DNA of 33,208 nucleotides from positions 1-33,208 of the forward strand of contig JAAYPV010000079.1 in the NCBI GenBank assembly GCA_012519635.1. The letters are read 5' to 3'. Position numbers and translations under genes: made by a program. The DNA comes from Clostridiales bacterium. Lineage in GTDB: Bacteria > Bacillota > Clostridia > Oscillospirales > Ruminococcaceae. The notes below the pieces were generated by a model. The model worked only from the letters and a program-made list of their open reading frames with translations. It was not told where the DNA came from and did no database searches. Positions 7,071 to 16,026 of the stretch are shown here, one piece after another; within the stretch, counting starts at the first letter, position 1, and the number at the start of each line of letters is the position of its first letter.

Positions 7071-7739
7071 TTATTGCGCAGTTGTCACTTTTTCATCAGT
7101 TTCAGCGATTGTTTCCATACCATCTGTTGTTTCCATCATATCCGTTTCGCCCATTGATGTTTCCTCATCCGATATTTCAGAAGTAATATCACTTCCTGTT
7201 ATATCAGTTCCAATTCCACCAAATGCAAAGTCGCTAAACTCAATGACTAAATCTAAATTTGGCATTTCAAATGAGTTAAGCAGCCCTGTTTCCTTGTCTA
7301 GCTTGATTTCATAATCACCCTGCTCAGTTCTGCCCTCAATAACCATATACTCTTTATCATTAATTACCTCAATGGTATCCTTAGCTGCTGTTTCGTCAAT
7401 AATGCTAAATAAATTGCTCATCATGGACTTTATCGGTAACGCAGATTTTGGTACAGAAAAGCTTAATCCCTTATATGATGCTGTTACCTCATCATCCATA
7501 AACATCAGCTTTACTCCAGCTAATGTATTTGGTTGTGAGAAATATGCCTCCCACGCACCGTTTCCAAATCGCTTTACCTCTGCCTCTGAAAGAAGATCGC
7601 CGTACTTCATCTTGACATTACATGAAAAAGAGCTGTCAAGCTTAGGCTTAATTTCCTTTTTTACTTTCCCAACCTTGCCGCAAGCAGACAAAGTAAGAAT
7701 ACTGATTACCACTAACATCAATGCAAAAATCCTTTTCAT
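7071..7739 (-). CDS. Predicted lipoprotein of unknown function
   Basis: A 222-residue exported protein: M-K-R start, a hydrophobic stretch, then the lipobox L-S-A-C-G, so the mature protein would be lipid-anchored through Cys on the outer face of the membrane. The next 150 residues look like a beta-rich fold resembling LolA/LppX-type lipoproteins (repeated K-M-K-Y, F-M-D-D-E and Y-E-I-K-L-D-K-E-T-G patterns). This is a fold impression only. The C-terminal 45 residues are Thr/Glu/Asp/Met-rich and probably unstructured. The start is the second Met (7739): GGAG lies 6 nt before it, while the upstream ATG at 7751 has GGAG too close. It stands alone, convergent with trxA. Confidence 0.7.
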   Translation of the reverse strand: MKRIFALMLVVISILTLSACGKVGKVKKEIKPKLDSSFSCNVKMKYGDLLSEAEVKRFGNGAWEAYFSQPNTLAGVKLMFMDDEVTASYKGLSFSVPKSALPIKSMMSNLFSIIDETAAKDTIEVINDKEYMVIEGRTEQGDYEIKLDKETGLLNSFEMPNLDLVIEFSDFAFGGIGTDITGSDITSEISDEETSMGETDMMETTDGMETIAETDEKVTTAQ

Positions 7740-7835
7740 AAAAAGCTCCATTCTCCGTTTTCGGTATTAATTTATCTTTTTACAATCCTTGACTTTTGCA
7801 GATTCTCCTTAATTTTGAAATGACATTCCACAACA

Positions 7836-9368
7836 TCAATTACTCATTTCCAGTTCATTAAACAGGTAAGGTAATTCCTGCACCATGTCCGTTGGAAGCA
7901 TAGCCTGCTGAGAATACTTGGTTGCTGCCAGGTCTCCAGCCCTGCCATGCATATAAACACTTAAAATTGCTGATTGTTCAGACTTAATTCCCTGTGCAAC
8001 AAATGAAGCAATCATTCCACTTAATATATCCCCACTTCCCCCTTTACTCATTCCTGGATTTCCGTTTATATTTACATAGGCTTTATCGGAAACAGCCACA
8101 ATCGTTCCTGCCCCCTTCAGCACCAATGTAGCATTACTTTCCCTTGTAAAGCCAGCTGCTGATGCAAGTCTATCGGACTGAACCTCCTCCGTTCTACAAC
8201 CGATAAGCCTTGCAAATTCGGCAGGATGAGGTGTAATAATAACCTCCGACTTGTTGTCCTTTATAATATCTATGCAGTCCACCATACAGTTTATACCATC
8301 AGCATCTAAAATTATAGGACATCTTATGTTTTTTATTACTTCTCTGACTAATTTTTTTGTTTCATCGGTAACACCAAGCCCACAACCAATTAAAACTGCA
8401 GTAGCCTTATTACTTTGCTCAATAATTTTGTCAAAGTTTTTTTCAAGATAGAATCCATTTTCATCAGTTTCCATAGATAAAATCATTGCCTCAGGTACTC
8501 TTGTTAAAATTGAATTAGCAGTCCTTATTGATGAGGTTACTGTAAGCAATCCTACACCACAACGCACGGCAGACTCACAGGCCATAATGCTTGCACCGGT
8601 CATTTGCTCACTACCGGTAATGCAGAGCAGGCGTCCAAAATTGCCCTTATGTGAATCAGTTTTTCTTTTAGGAATAATCCCTGAAACTAGCTCCTTATCT
8701 ATCACCTTTATAGGAAATTCAAGCGTATCATAATAACCTTTAGGTATGCCAATATCCACAACTATAATATTTCCGCATACCTCCTTTAGAGGATATTGCT
8801 CCATTCCAAACTTTTTATAAGCAAAGCAGACTGTATAATCAGCTGTAAATACCCCATCAGAAACAGCCCCTGTAGCACAATTTCCCCCACTTGGCACATC
8901 AACTGCAATCCTTATTGCAGCAGTTTTAACTGCAAATATTTTTTTTAGTCTATTCTCAAGCTCACCACGAAAACCCGTTCCGAACACTCCATCAACGACC
9001 ATATCTGCGTGATTTATGGTATCCATAATCTGAATATCTTCTGCTATAATAGACACATTCTTATCCTTAATCTTTGTAAATTCTTTCAACGCAATCTCAG
9101 TTTTAGGCATACCATATAAAAGTGCAATTGCAACCTCAAAGCCCTGATTAATAAGGTGTCTTGTAGCCACAAAGCAATCCCCACCGTTATTTCCATTACC
9201 ACATAAAAAGATGATTTTCTTCCCACTTAAAGCTGATTTACAATATATCTCTTCAATTTCCCTAGCAAGGCATAAGCCAGCATTCTCCATAAGCTGTCCA
9301 TAGGATAAATTATTTTTATCAGAAAGCTCCTCCAAAGCTCTCATTTGTTTTGGTGTAACTAAATTCAT
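7836..9368 (-). CDS. nnr: Bifunctional NAD(P)H-hydrate epimerase / ADP-dependent dehydratase
   Basis: A 510-residue fusion of the two enzymes that repair hydrated NAD(P)H. Residues 1-215 are the YjeF-N epimerase domain, with the G-N-G-N-N-G-G-D motif (57-64) and a conserved Asp in D-G-V-F-G-T-G. Residues about 230-505 are the ribokinase-like dehydratase (CARKD/YjeF-C) domain, with H-K-G-N-F-G-R near its start and the catalytic G-G-S-G-D (443-447). The length matches the usual fusion. AGGAGGG precedes the ATG. acpS lies immediately upstream on the same strand, a pairing common in Firmicutes, but a small terminator-like hairpin stands between them, so nnr may be expressed only partly from the acpS promoter. 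Confidence 0.93.
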   Translation of the reverse strand: MNLVTPKQMRALEELSDKNNLSYGQLMENAGLCLAREIEEIYCKSALSGKKIIFLCGNGNNGGDCFVATRHLINQGFEVAIALLYGMPKTEIALKEFTKIKDKNVSIIAEDIQIMDTINHADMVVDGVFGTGFRGELENRLKKIFAVKTAAIRIAVDVPSGGNCATGAVSDGVFTADYTVCFAYKKFGMEQYPLKEVCGNIIVVDIGIPKGYYDTLEFPIKVIDKELVSGIIPKRKTDSHKGNFGRLLCITGSEQMTGASIMACESAVRCGVGLLTVTSSIRTANSILTRVPEAMILSMETDENGFYLEKNFDKIIEQSNKATAVLIGCGLGVTDETKKLVREVIKNIRCPIILDADGINCMVDCIDIIKDNKSEVIITPHPAEFARLIGCRTEEVQSDRLASAAGFTRESNATLVLKGAGTIVAVSDKAYVNINGNPGMSKGGSGDILSGMIASFVAQGIKSEQSAILSVYMHGRAGDLAATKYSQQAMLPTDMVQELPYLFNELEMSN

Positions 9369-9382
9369 AAAGCCCTCCTAAT

Positions 9383-9409
9383 AAAAAAGCTGCCTATTAT
9401 TTAAGCAGC
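9383..9409 (-). terminator. Weak terminator between acpS and nnr
   Basis: On the minus strand GCTGCTT (9409-9403) pairs with AGGCAGC (9395-9389) with one G-U, around a 7-nt loop and followed by six T. It would lower readthrough from acpS into nnr. Confidence 0.5.
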
Positions 9410-9418
9410 AGTATTACC

Positions 9419-9769
9419 TCAGTATATTATGACTATCGCAGTAGCATATTCCTTTGTATGACTTATGCTGACCGATATATTTTTATCTCCAGCTATCTCC
9501 AACGCTTTCCCCTTTAAAACTATATATGGCGCTCCAAGCTCATCGTTAAGCGTTGCCACTTCATTCAATTCAAACTCCCTCACACCTATTCCTAAGGCTT
9601 TTCCAAAAGCCTCCTTAACGCAGAACCTTCCAGCAATAGTTTCAGGATTATACCTGCGTTGCTCAAAAAGCTCTAACTCCTCTCTTGAAAAAACCTTGCT
9701 TAAAAAACGGCTGTTTTTCATGCTCCTTTTTATGCGTTCAACTTCAATTATATCAATTCCTACACGCAT
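9419..9769 (-). CDS. acpS: Holo-[acyl-carrier-protein] synthase
   Basis: A 116-residue 4'-phosphopantetheinyl transferase that activates acyl carrier protein in the cytoplasm using CoA. The Mg2+-binding Asp is D6 in V-G-I-D-I-I-E-V-E-R, E53 is in F-C-V-K-E-A-F-G-K-A-L-G, and the C-terminal S-I-S-H-T is present, with the usual family length of about 120. A 24-codon ORF ends immediately upstream, its TAA overlapping this ATG, so translation may be coupled. AGGGAG is 12 nt from the start, rather far. The gene is preceded by a long leader of about 260 nt from the promoter at 10038-10066. Confidence 0.93.
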   Translation of the reverse strand: MRVGIDIIEVERIKRSMKNSRFLSKVFSREELELFEQRRYNPETIAGRFCVKEAFGKALGIGVREFELNEVATLNDELGAPYIVLKGKALEIAGDKNISVSISHTKEYATAIVIIY

Positions 9770-9842
9770 TATAATCTCATTCTCCCTAATAGATACGGCT
9801 TAATGCTTTCCAATACTTTTTCAGCTGAAAAAATAAGCATTG
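9770..9842 (-). CDS. Possible 24-codon upstream ORF coupled to acpS
   Basis: On the minus strand an ATG preceded by GGGAG opens a frame that begins M-L-I-F-S-A-E-K-V and ends G-R-M-R-L, with its TAA overlapping the acpS ATG. The stop/start overlap is the main evidence. The peptide is short and unrecognised. It may be a coupling or regulatory leader peptide, or chance. The exact 5' end was counted by eye and could be a base or two off. Confidence 0.25.
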
Positions 9843-10037
9843 ACTCCCATATTTTCTATGATAAAATTCAGCATAGTACTCATTTTCATAAATTTCATCG
9901 GATACTATTAAACATCCTTAGCATAATTTACTTTCTAAAGCTATTAAAAGATACACACCGACCTACAACAAGCGCTTTCTTTTTTCAATATTATCTTATC
10001 AATATCCTTTTTTATCCTTCAAGTTTTTCTTTTTACA

Positions 10038-10066
10038 ATTATATCATATTTTTTTTAAATTTTCAA
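10038..10066 (-). promoter_or_regulatory. Promoter for acpS (leftward)
   Basis: On the minus strand TTGAAA (10066-10061) and a perfect TATAAT (10043-10038) are 17 bp apart. The start would be near 10031, leaving a leader of about 260 nt. Apart from the small coupled ORF I see no known RNA motif in that leader. Confidence 0.65.
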
Positions 10067-10087
10067 TAAGAAACACTTGCATTTTTA

Positions 10088-10116
10088 TTGAAAATTGTAT
10101 ATACTTATTCTATAAC
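10088..10116 (+). promoter_or_regulatory. Promoter of the pheST T-box operon
   Basis: TTGAAA (10088-10093) and TATAAC (10111-10116) with a 17-bp spacer place the start just before the T-box Stem I. It is back to back with the acpS promoter, the two -35 boxes being about 20 bp apart. Confidence 0.6.
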
Positions 10117-10118
10117 AC

Positions 10119-10357
10119 GATGACTGAGAGAGTAAACATTTTTTTGCATATTCCAGAGAGGGATTGTCATTGGCTGTAAGCAGTCCTATTATGTTTAAAT
10201 GTTGAAGTTCACTCACGAGTGGCTATGCCTAAGTTCCATTAATAAGGAATTGTAAGCTGTGACGTAAAGTCTGCGTTAAAGACAAGAGGGTGTTTGCCTT
10301 TGGAAAATGGGTGGTTTAAGCAAGATTTGTCTTGTCCTGTTTGGGCAGGACTTTTTT
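10119..10357 (+). promoter_or_regulatory. T-box riboswitch, Phe (UUC specifier)
   Basis: Stem I has the expected GATGACTGAGAGAGTA start (10119-10134), the AGAGAG segment with the distal TGGCTGTAAGCAGTCC loop region, and a specifier loop with GAAG-TTC-A. The codon TTC at 10208-10210 selects tRNA-Phe. The antiterminator holds GGGTGGT (10309-10315), whose TGGT can pair with the ACCA end of uncharged tRNA. CAAGA/TCTTG (10321-10334) forms its upper helix and GGG/TCC its lower one. The competing terminator is GTCCTG/CAGGAC (10334-10351). Uncharged tRNA-Phe would therefore turn on pheST. Confidence 0.9.
10334..10357 (+). terminator. T-box-controlled terminator before pheS
   Basis: GTCCTG (10334-10339) pairs with CAGGAC (10346-10351), followed by six T. 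Its 5' arm overlaps the antiterminator 3' strand, so the two structures exclude each other. Confidence 0.85.
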
Positions 10358-10394
10358 ATTTTATGATTTACAATTATATTTATGAGGTGGTTAA

Positions 10395-11414
10395 ATGAAA
10401 CAGCAATTAGAAAAGATTGAGTCATTGGCTAAGGAAGAAATTCTTTCCTGCGATGATATCAAGGGACTTGATTCGTTAAGAGTCAAGTATCTTGGCAAAA
10501 AGGGTGAGATAACATCTATTTTAAAGCAAATGGGTAAGCTATCCGCTGAAGAACGCCCTATCATCGGACAGCTTGCAAACAAGGTTCGTGAAGATATTGA
10601 AAATACCATTTCCGAAAAGCTAAAGGCATTAAAGCAAATTGAACAGGATAATGCAATAAAAAACGAAACGATTGACATTACCTTGCCTGGCAAAACAAAA
10701 CAAATCGGAAAGCTGCATCCTCTTACAATCGTTGCAAATGAAATTAAGGAAATCTTTATCGGTATGGGTTATAGCATTGCTGACGGCCCTGAGGTTGAAT
10801 ACGATTACTATAACTTCGAGGCGTTAAACCTGCCTCCGGACCATCCGGCAAGGGATACTCAGGACACATTCTATATAACAGATAATATTCTTCTCCGTAC
10901 ACAAACATCCTCCGTTCAGGTTCATGTAATGGAAAACCAAAAGCCTCCTATAAGAGTAATTTCTCCTGGACGAGTTTATCGCTCTGATGCAGTTGACGCA
11001 ACACATTCCCCTCTTTTTAATCAGATTGAGGGACTTGTTGTGGATAAGGGCATAACTATGGCTGATTTAAAGGGTACACTTGAAACACTTATGAGGCGTC
11101 TTTACGGCGATGATTATAAAATCAGACTCCGCCCACACCACTTCCCTTTCACTGAGCCCAGTGCAGAGGTTGATGTTATGTGCTTTAACTGTCAAGGAAA
11201 GGGCTGTCGTGTCTGCAAAAACGAAGGATATATCGAGGTTCTTGGTGCTGGTATGGTACACCCTAAAGTACTTGAGGGCTGTGGTATCGACAGCGAGATT
11301 TACTCTGGATTCGCATTCGGTCTTGGCTTAGAAAGAATTGTTATGAGAAGATACAATATTAACGATATGCGTCTGCTTTACGAGAATGATTTAAGATTTT
11401 TAGAGCAGTTTTAA
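10395..11414 (+). CDS. pheS: Phenylalanyl-tRNA synthetase alpha subunit
   Basis: A 339-residue class II synthetase subunit that forms an alpha2-beta2 enzyme with PheT to charge tRNA-Phe. Residues 1-85 make the N-terminal coiled coil. The catalytic core follows, with the start of motif 2 near [11 protein letters not shown] and motif 3 G-L-G-L-E-R-I-V-M near residue 315. A C-F-N-C and C-R-V-C pair near residues 255-270 resembles the cysteine insert seen in many Firmicute PheS. GAGGTGG is 7 nt from the ATG. It is the first gene of the T-box-controlled pheST operon. Confidence 0.97.
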   Translation: MKQQLEKIESLAKEEILSCDDIKGLDSLRVKYLGKKGEITSILKQMGKLSAEERPIIGQLANKVREDIENTISEKLKALKQIEQDNAIKNETIDITLPGKTKQIGKLHPLTIVANEIKEIFIGMGYSIADGPEVEYDYYNFEALNLPPDHPARDTQDTFYITDNILLRTQTSSVQVHVMENQKPPIRVISPGRVYRSDAVDATHSPLFNQIEGLVVDKGITMADLKGTLETLMRRLYGDDYKIRLRPHHFPFTEPSAEVDVMCFNCQGKGCRVCKNEGYIEVLGAGMVHPKVLEGCGIDSEIYSGFAFGLGLERIVMRRYNINDMRLLYENDLRFLEQF

Positions 11415-11454
11415 TTAGATTCATTATTGCATATAGAATTTAGGAGGAAGACTT

Positions 11455-13848
11455 ATGAATTTATCTATGAAATGGCTTTCAGATTATATAGAAAAAGATA
11501 TTCCCATAAAGGAATTCTGTCATGGTATGACAATGAGCGGTTCAAAGGTTGAAGGCTATACAGTTGAGGGTGAAGAGATTTCTAATGTTGTTGTTGGAAA
11601 AATTCTTTCCGTTGCACCTCATGAAAACTCCGACCATCTACTTATATGTCAGATTGATGTCGGCAAGGGTGATCCTATTCAAATTGTCACAGGTGCATCT
11701 AATATTAAAGCAGGTGATATTGTTCCTGTCGCTCTTGATGGTGCAACTCTTCCAGGTGACAAAAAAATTAAAAAGGGCAAGTTGCGTGGTGTTGAAAGCA
11801 ATGGTATGCTCTGCTCACTTGGTGAGTTGAACCTTACTACACATGACTTCCCATATGCTATTGAAGATGGAATTTTCATAATTCAGGAGGATTGTAAAAT
11901 AGGACAAGATATTCAGTCTGCAATAGGCTTGGATGATACCTCTGTTGAATTTGAAATCACCTCAAACAGGCCTGACTGCTTATCTGTAATTGGCCTTGCA
12001 AGAGAGACTGCAGCCACATTTGGTACTGAATATACCGTTAAAACTCCTAGCTTTTCTGCAAATTCAGAAAATATAATCGACAGCTTAAAGGTAACTATTG
12101 AAAACAAGGATTTGTGTAAGCGTTACTGTGCTGGGCTTGTTAAAAATGTAAAAATAGAGCCATCTCCTCGTTGGATGAGGGAGCGTTTAAGAGCAAGTGG
12201 TATTCGTCCCATCAATAATTTTGTTGATATCACAAACTATGTTATGCTTGAATACGGACAGCCAATGCATGCTTTTGATTTAAGATATGTTGATGGTGCT
12301 GAAATTAAAATCAGAAATGCAATAAACAACGAAAAGATAACAACCCTTGATGGCATTGAACGCATACTTTCCGATGATATGCTTATAATTGCTGACGCAA
12401 ATAAACCAATCGGTGTTGCTGGTGTAATGGGTGGTGAATACAGCGGAATTATGGACGATACAAATACCGTTGTATTTGAGTCTGCATATTTTGACCCTGT
12501 ATCCATCAGAAAAACAGCTAAAAAGCTTGGTATGCGTACTGATGCAAGTGCAAGATTTGAAAAGGGCTTGGATAAAAACAGTGCCTTAGTTGCTTTACAC
12601 AGAGCATTTGAACTTGTTGAACAGCTTGGTGCGGGAGAAATTGTCGGCGGAATCATTGATGAGGATTATATTGACAAAACACCTAAAGTTGTTGATTTTA
12701 AGCCTGAATGGATAAACAGCTTTCTTGGAACCAATATCCCTGAAAGTGATATGATAAAATATTTAACAAGCCTTGATTTCATTGTTGAAAATGGTAAAAT
12801 TACAGTGCCTAGCTTTAGAAACGATATTGAGGGCAAGGCTGATATCGCTGAAGAAATCGCAAGAATTTATGGCTATAACAATATCCCATCAACTACCTTC
12901 AAAGGTTTTGCTGAATCACAGCTCACTCCTATTCAGAAGTTTACTGACAAAATTTTATCTACTATGATATCACTAGGTTGCTATGAAATCTCAACATATT
13001 CATTCATATCCCCTAGATATTTTGATAAAATCAACCTGCCAGAAGTCAGTGCATTAAGGCATACTGTTAAAATTGCTAATCCTTTAGGTGAGGATACAAG
13101 CATTATGAGGACTACACTCATTCCATCAATGCTTGAAATCCTATCCAGAAACTATAATAACAGAAATGAAGCTGCAAAGCTCTTTGAGGTGGGCAAGGAA
13201 TATACCCCAACAGCACCTGACAGATTGCCAGAAGAACTTCTCCGTCTTACAATAGGTCTTTACGGCGATAATGCAGACTTCTATGAACTAAAAGGCATAA
13301 TTACAGCTTTGCTTGACTATTTAGGAATAGATGATTATGAATTAGTGCGTTGTCATGAAAATTGCAGCTTTGATGAGGCATCTGCTTTCCATCCGGGCAG
13401 AAGTGCTGTTATTATTAAAAATGGTACTGCCTTCGGAATATTTGGTGAAGTGCATCCATCAGTTGCTGATAACTATGAAATCGGCGTGAGAACCTATGTT
13501 GCTAAACTAAATATCCCTGAAATGATGGAGCTTGCAAAAACAGAGATAACATATAAACCATTGCCAAAATATCCTGCTACAACAAGGGATTTAAGTCTGG
13601 TTTGCAATGATGATATTCCTGTTGCAGAGCTTGAAAAGGTAATTAAAAAAGCTGTTGGAAATATTCTTGAAAAGGTTACGCTATTCGATGTCTATAAGGG
13701 ACAGCAGATTGAACAGGGCAAAAAGAGTGTTTCCTACTCAATTTCCATGCGTTCACATGAGGGTACTTTAACAGATGAACAGGCTGATGCAGCAATGAAG
13801 CGAGTATTAAAGGCACTTGCTGAAATGGGTGCAGAGTTAAGAATGTAA
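11455..13848 (+). CDS. pheT: Phenylalanyl-tRNA synthetase beta subunit
   Basis: A 797-residue beta subunit, full length for the bacterial family. Domains in order: N-terminal tRNA-binding (EMAP/OB) domain around 40-150 (H-E-N-S-D-H-L-L-I-C), B3/B4 editing domain around 205-390, B5 domain near 400-470 and a class II-like catalytic core lacking the active site around 480-680. The C-terminal ferredoxin-fold anticodon-binding domain begins near K-P-L-P-K-Y-P-A-T-T-R-D and binds the tRNA anticodon stem. It starts 40 nt after pheS with AGGAGG before the ATG, so it is co-transcribed and under the same Phe T-box. A terminator follows at once. Confidence 0.97.
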   Translation: MNLSMKWLSDYIEKDIPIKEFCHGMTMSGSKVEGYTVEGEEISNVVVGKILSVAPHENSDHLLICQIDVGKGDPIQIVTGASNIKAGDIVPVALDGATLPGDKKIKKGKLRGVESNGMLCSLGELNLTTHDFPYAIEDGIFIIQEDCKIGQDIQSAIGLDDTSVEFEITSNRPDCLSVIGLARETAATFGTEYTVKTPSFSANSENIIDSLKVTIENKDLCKRYCAGLVKNVKIEPSPRWMRERLRASGIRPINNFVDITNYVMLEYGQPMHAFDLRYVDGAEIKIRNAINNEKITTLDGIERILSDDMLIIADANKPIGVAGVMGGEYSGIMDDTNTVVFESAYFDPVSIRKTAKKLGMRTDASARFEKGLDKNSALVALHRAFELVEQLGAGEIVGGIIDEDYIDKTPKVVDFKPEWINSFLGTNIPESDMIKYLTSLDFIVENGKITVPSFRNDIEGKADIAEEIARIYGYNNIPSTTFKGFAESQLTPIQKFTDKILSTMISLGCYEISTYSFISPRYFDKINLPEVSALRHTVKIANPLGEDTSIMRTTLIPSMLEILSRNYNNRNEAAKLFEVGKEYTPTAPDRLPEELLRLTIGLYGDNADFYELKGIITALLDYLGIDDYELVRCHENCSFDEASAFHPGRSAVIIKNGTAFGIFGEVHPSVADNYEIGVRTYVAKLNIPEMMELAKTEITYKPLPKYPATTRDLSLVCNDDIPVAELEKVIKKAVGNILEKVTLFDVYKGQQIEQGKKSVSYSISMRSHEGTLTDEQADAAMKRVLKALAEMGAELRM

Positions 13849-13860
13849 AGAAATAAAACA

Positions 13861-13887
13861 GGCTGAATGAAATTCATTCAGCCTTTG
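13861..13887. terminator. Bidirectional terminator between pheT and thrB
   Basis: GGCTGAATGAA (13861-13871) pairs perfectly with TTCATTCAGCC (13873-13883), with the innermost bases as loop. A T-rich tail follows on the plus strand and a TGTTTTATTT-like tail on the minus strand. Confidence 0.85.
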
Positions 13888-13890
13888 CTT

Positions 13891-14778
13891 TTACACTAAT
13901 ATTGTTCCATTATTATCAATTTCAAGCATTTTAACCTGCCAGCCATTAAGTCCATGCCTCTCCAGCGCAAACCTTAGCTTTCCCAAAAAGAAATCATTCT
14001 TTTCATCTACAATTGACATAATCGACGGACCTGCACCACTTATATAAACAGCATAAGCACCAAGACTATACGCCAAATCGAAAACATATTTTGCGTAAGG
14101 TATAAACTCTATGCGATAGGGCTGGTGAAGCCTGTCATCAACTGCTGTTCTAAGATTTTCATATTTTCCAGTCAAAAGTGATGCTGAAAACAACGCCGCA
14201 CGAGATAAATTATAAACAGCGTCCTTATGAGATACCTCCTTTGGCAAGCAGCCCCTTGCCTTTTCAGTACATAACTCAAAATCTGGAATAGCCACAACAA
14301 ATTTTAAAGCAGCATGTACCTCCTGCTTTACCCAATGCACACGCTTACCATCAAAAACAGCAGTAACAATTCCCCCCAATAATGCTGGTGCTGTATTATC
14401 AGGATGCCCCTCCATCTGTGCAGATAAATTAACCAAATCATCAAGTGTAAGCGGCTTTCCCATAAGAATATTCGCACCGATAAGCCCCGCAATAATACAA
14501 GCAGAACTGCTTCCCAGCCCTCTTGTCATGGGGATATTATTTTCCTGTATAATCTTTAGTCCCGTAAACTGCTTTCCACATACCTCATAAAGCGATTTTG
14601 CCGATTTATATATCAGATTATTTTCGTCAGCAGGTACATCGACTCCATCAAGAGAGGATATATCCACTCCGTCATATTCTTCCATCTGCACATAATTATA
14701 ATAATTCAGAGCCAGTCCAAGTGCATCAAAGCCTGCTCCTAAATTCGCACTAGTTGCAGGAATCTGTATCTTTATCAC
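13891..14778 (-). CDS. thrB: Homoserine kinase
   Basis: A 295-residue GHMP-family kinase that phosphorylates L-homoserine with ATP on the way to threonine. The N-terminus has P-A-T-S-A-N-L-G-A-G-F-D-A. The ATP-binding GHMP motif G-L-G-S-S-S is at 87-92 after P-M-T-R, and the C-terminal G-A-G-P-S substrate/phosphate loop is present. The length is typical. It is the last gene of an operon with the ACT regulator and hom, 12 nt after hom. No threonine synthase (thrC) is in the window. Confidence 0.95.
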   Translation of the reverse strand: MIKIQIPATSANLGAGFDALGLALNYYNYVQMEEYDGVDISSLDGVDVPADENNLIYKSAKSLYEVCGKQFTGLKIIQENNIPMTRGLGSSSACIIAGLIGANILMGKPLTLDDLVNLSAQMEGHPDNTAPALLGGIVTAVFDGKRVHWVKQEVHAALKFVVAIPDFELCTEKARGCLPKEVSHKDAVYNLSRAALFSASLLTGKYENLRTAVDDRLHQPYRIEFIPYAKYVFDLAYSLGAYAVYISGAGPSIMSIVDEKNDFFLGKLRFALERHGLNGWQVKMLEIDNNGTILV

Positions 14779-14790
14779 ATAAATCTCCTT

Positions 14791-16011
14791 CTAATCAATA
14801 TCCAGAACAGAAATCATTGACTTTACCTTTATTCCGTTTTCTTCAAGCTTTATTTTAAGTTTAACGGCATCCTTAATACACATTATATGCGTAACAAATG
14901 CAATTTCGTCATTATCATCAGCTGAAATATACTCAACATCGCCAAACAAATCCGAATTCATTTTATCCACGCGGAAATACATTCTTGACTGTGCTTTGCA
15001 ATATTCCTCAACATAATTGCTGTCAGTGCTTTCCCCCCAATACTGTGAGAACACCATTCTATCATGCTTGATTGACTCAATGAGGTCAGCCACAACAGCA
15101 CTCGCTGTCGGAAATTTACCAGCACCTCTTCCATAAAACATGGTCTTATCCACTGCGTCACCAACAACCATAACTGCATTGAATACATCATCAACTCTTG
15201 AAATAAGGTTAGAATATGGAACAAGCTTTGGCTCAACTGAAATATGAATTTTTCCACTATCCAGTTTTTTTACGCTTCCTATCAGTTTAATTGAGCCACC
15301 CCATGCTTTTGCAAACTCAACATCCTTTAAGGCAATATCTCTTATACCTTTTGTATAAACGCTTTTCGGATAAACATGCTTTCCAAACGCCAATGATGCC
15401 AGAATACATATTTTTCTACATGCATCATTTCCATCGACATCATCTGTCGGGTCCTTTTCAGCGTAACCTAAGCTCTGTGCCAGATTTAAAGCATCCTCAA
15501 AACTCATCTGTTCATTAATCATCTTAGTGAGAATAAAATTAGTTGTACCGTTTAGTATTCCCGATATCTCCTTTATTTCATTCGCACCAAGACATCTATG
15601 TAATGGGCGAATTATCGGAATTGCTCCACCAACACTTGCCTCAAAGAAAAAGTTACAGTCCATTTTCTTTGCAATAGCAAGCAACTCTGCACCCTTTTCT
15701 GCAACAAGCTCCTTATTTGATGTTGAAACACTTTTACCCTTTTCAAGGCAAGCCTTGACAAAGCTGTATGCAGGCTCAAGACCTCCCATACATTCAGCAA
15801 CAACCTTTATATCATCATCATTAACTATAATATTAAAATCCTTAACCAGCTTGTCCTTATATGGGCTATCTGGAAAATCCCTGATATCAAGAATATACTT
15901 AATTTCAACCTCTTCTCCCGCTTTTTTTTCTATCTGATGTTTATTCTTATAGAATAAATCGACAACACCAGAACCAACAACACCGTAACCTAATACTGCA
16001 ACCTTCGCCAT
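14791..16011 (-). CDS. hom: Homoserine dehydrogenase
   Basis: A 406-residue NAD(P)-dependent enzyme converting aspartate-semialdehyde to homoserine, the branch point to threonine and methionine. The Rossmann motif G-Y-G-V-V-G-S-G-V is at residues 8-16. The catalytic domain shows G-I-L-N-G-T-T-N-F-I and G-Y-A-E-K-D-P-T-D-D-V-D-G-N-D-A. The C-terminal 60 residues look like an ACT domain for threonine feedback, somewhat shorter than in Bacillus (about 430 total). It lies 15 nt after the ACT regulator and 12 nt before thrB. Confidence 0.95.
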   Translation of the reverse strand: MAKVAVLGYGVVGSGVVDLFYKNKHQIEKKAGEEVEIKYILDIRDFPDSPYKDKLVKDFNIIVNDDDIKVVAECMGGLEPAYSFVKACLEKGKSVSTSNKELVAEKGAELLAIAKKMDCNFFFEASVGGAIPIIRPLHRCLGANEIKEISGILNGTTNFILTKMINEQMSFEDALNLAQSLGYAEKDPTDDVDGNDACRKICILASLAFGKHVYPKSVYTKGIRDIALKDVEFAKAWGGSIKLIGSVKKLDSGKIHISVEPKLVPYSNLISRVDDVFNAVMVVGDAVDKTMFYGRGAGKFPTASAVVADLIESIKHDRMVFSQYWGESTDSNYVEEYCKAQSRMYFRVDKMNSDLFGDVEYISADDNDEIAFVTHIMCIKDAVKLKIKLEENGIKVKSMISVLDID

Positions 16012-16026
16012 TTATAAATTTCTCCT

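Noticed and set aside
7063-7770. Plus-strand open frames opposite the lipoprotein gene
   Set aside because: They are antisense shadows of a well-supported minus-strand gene, with no ribosome-binding sites.
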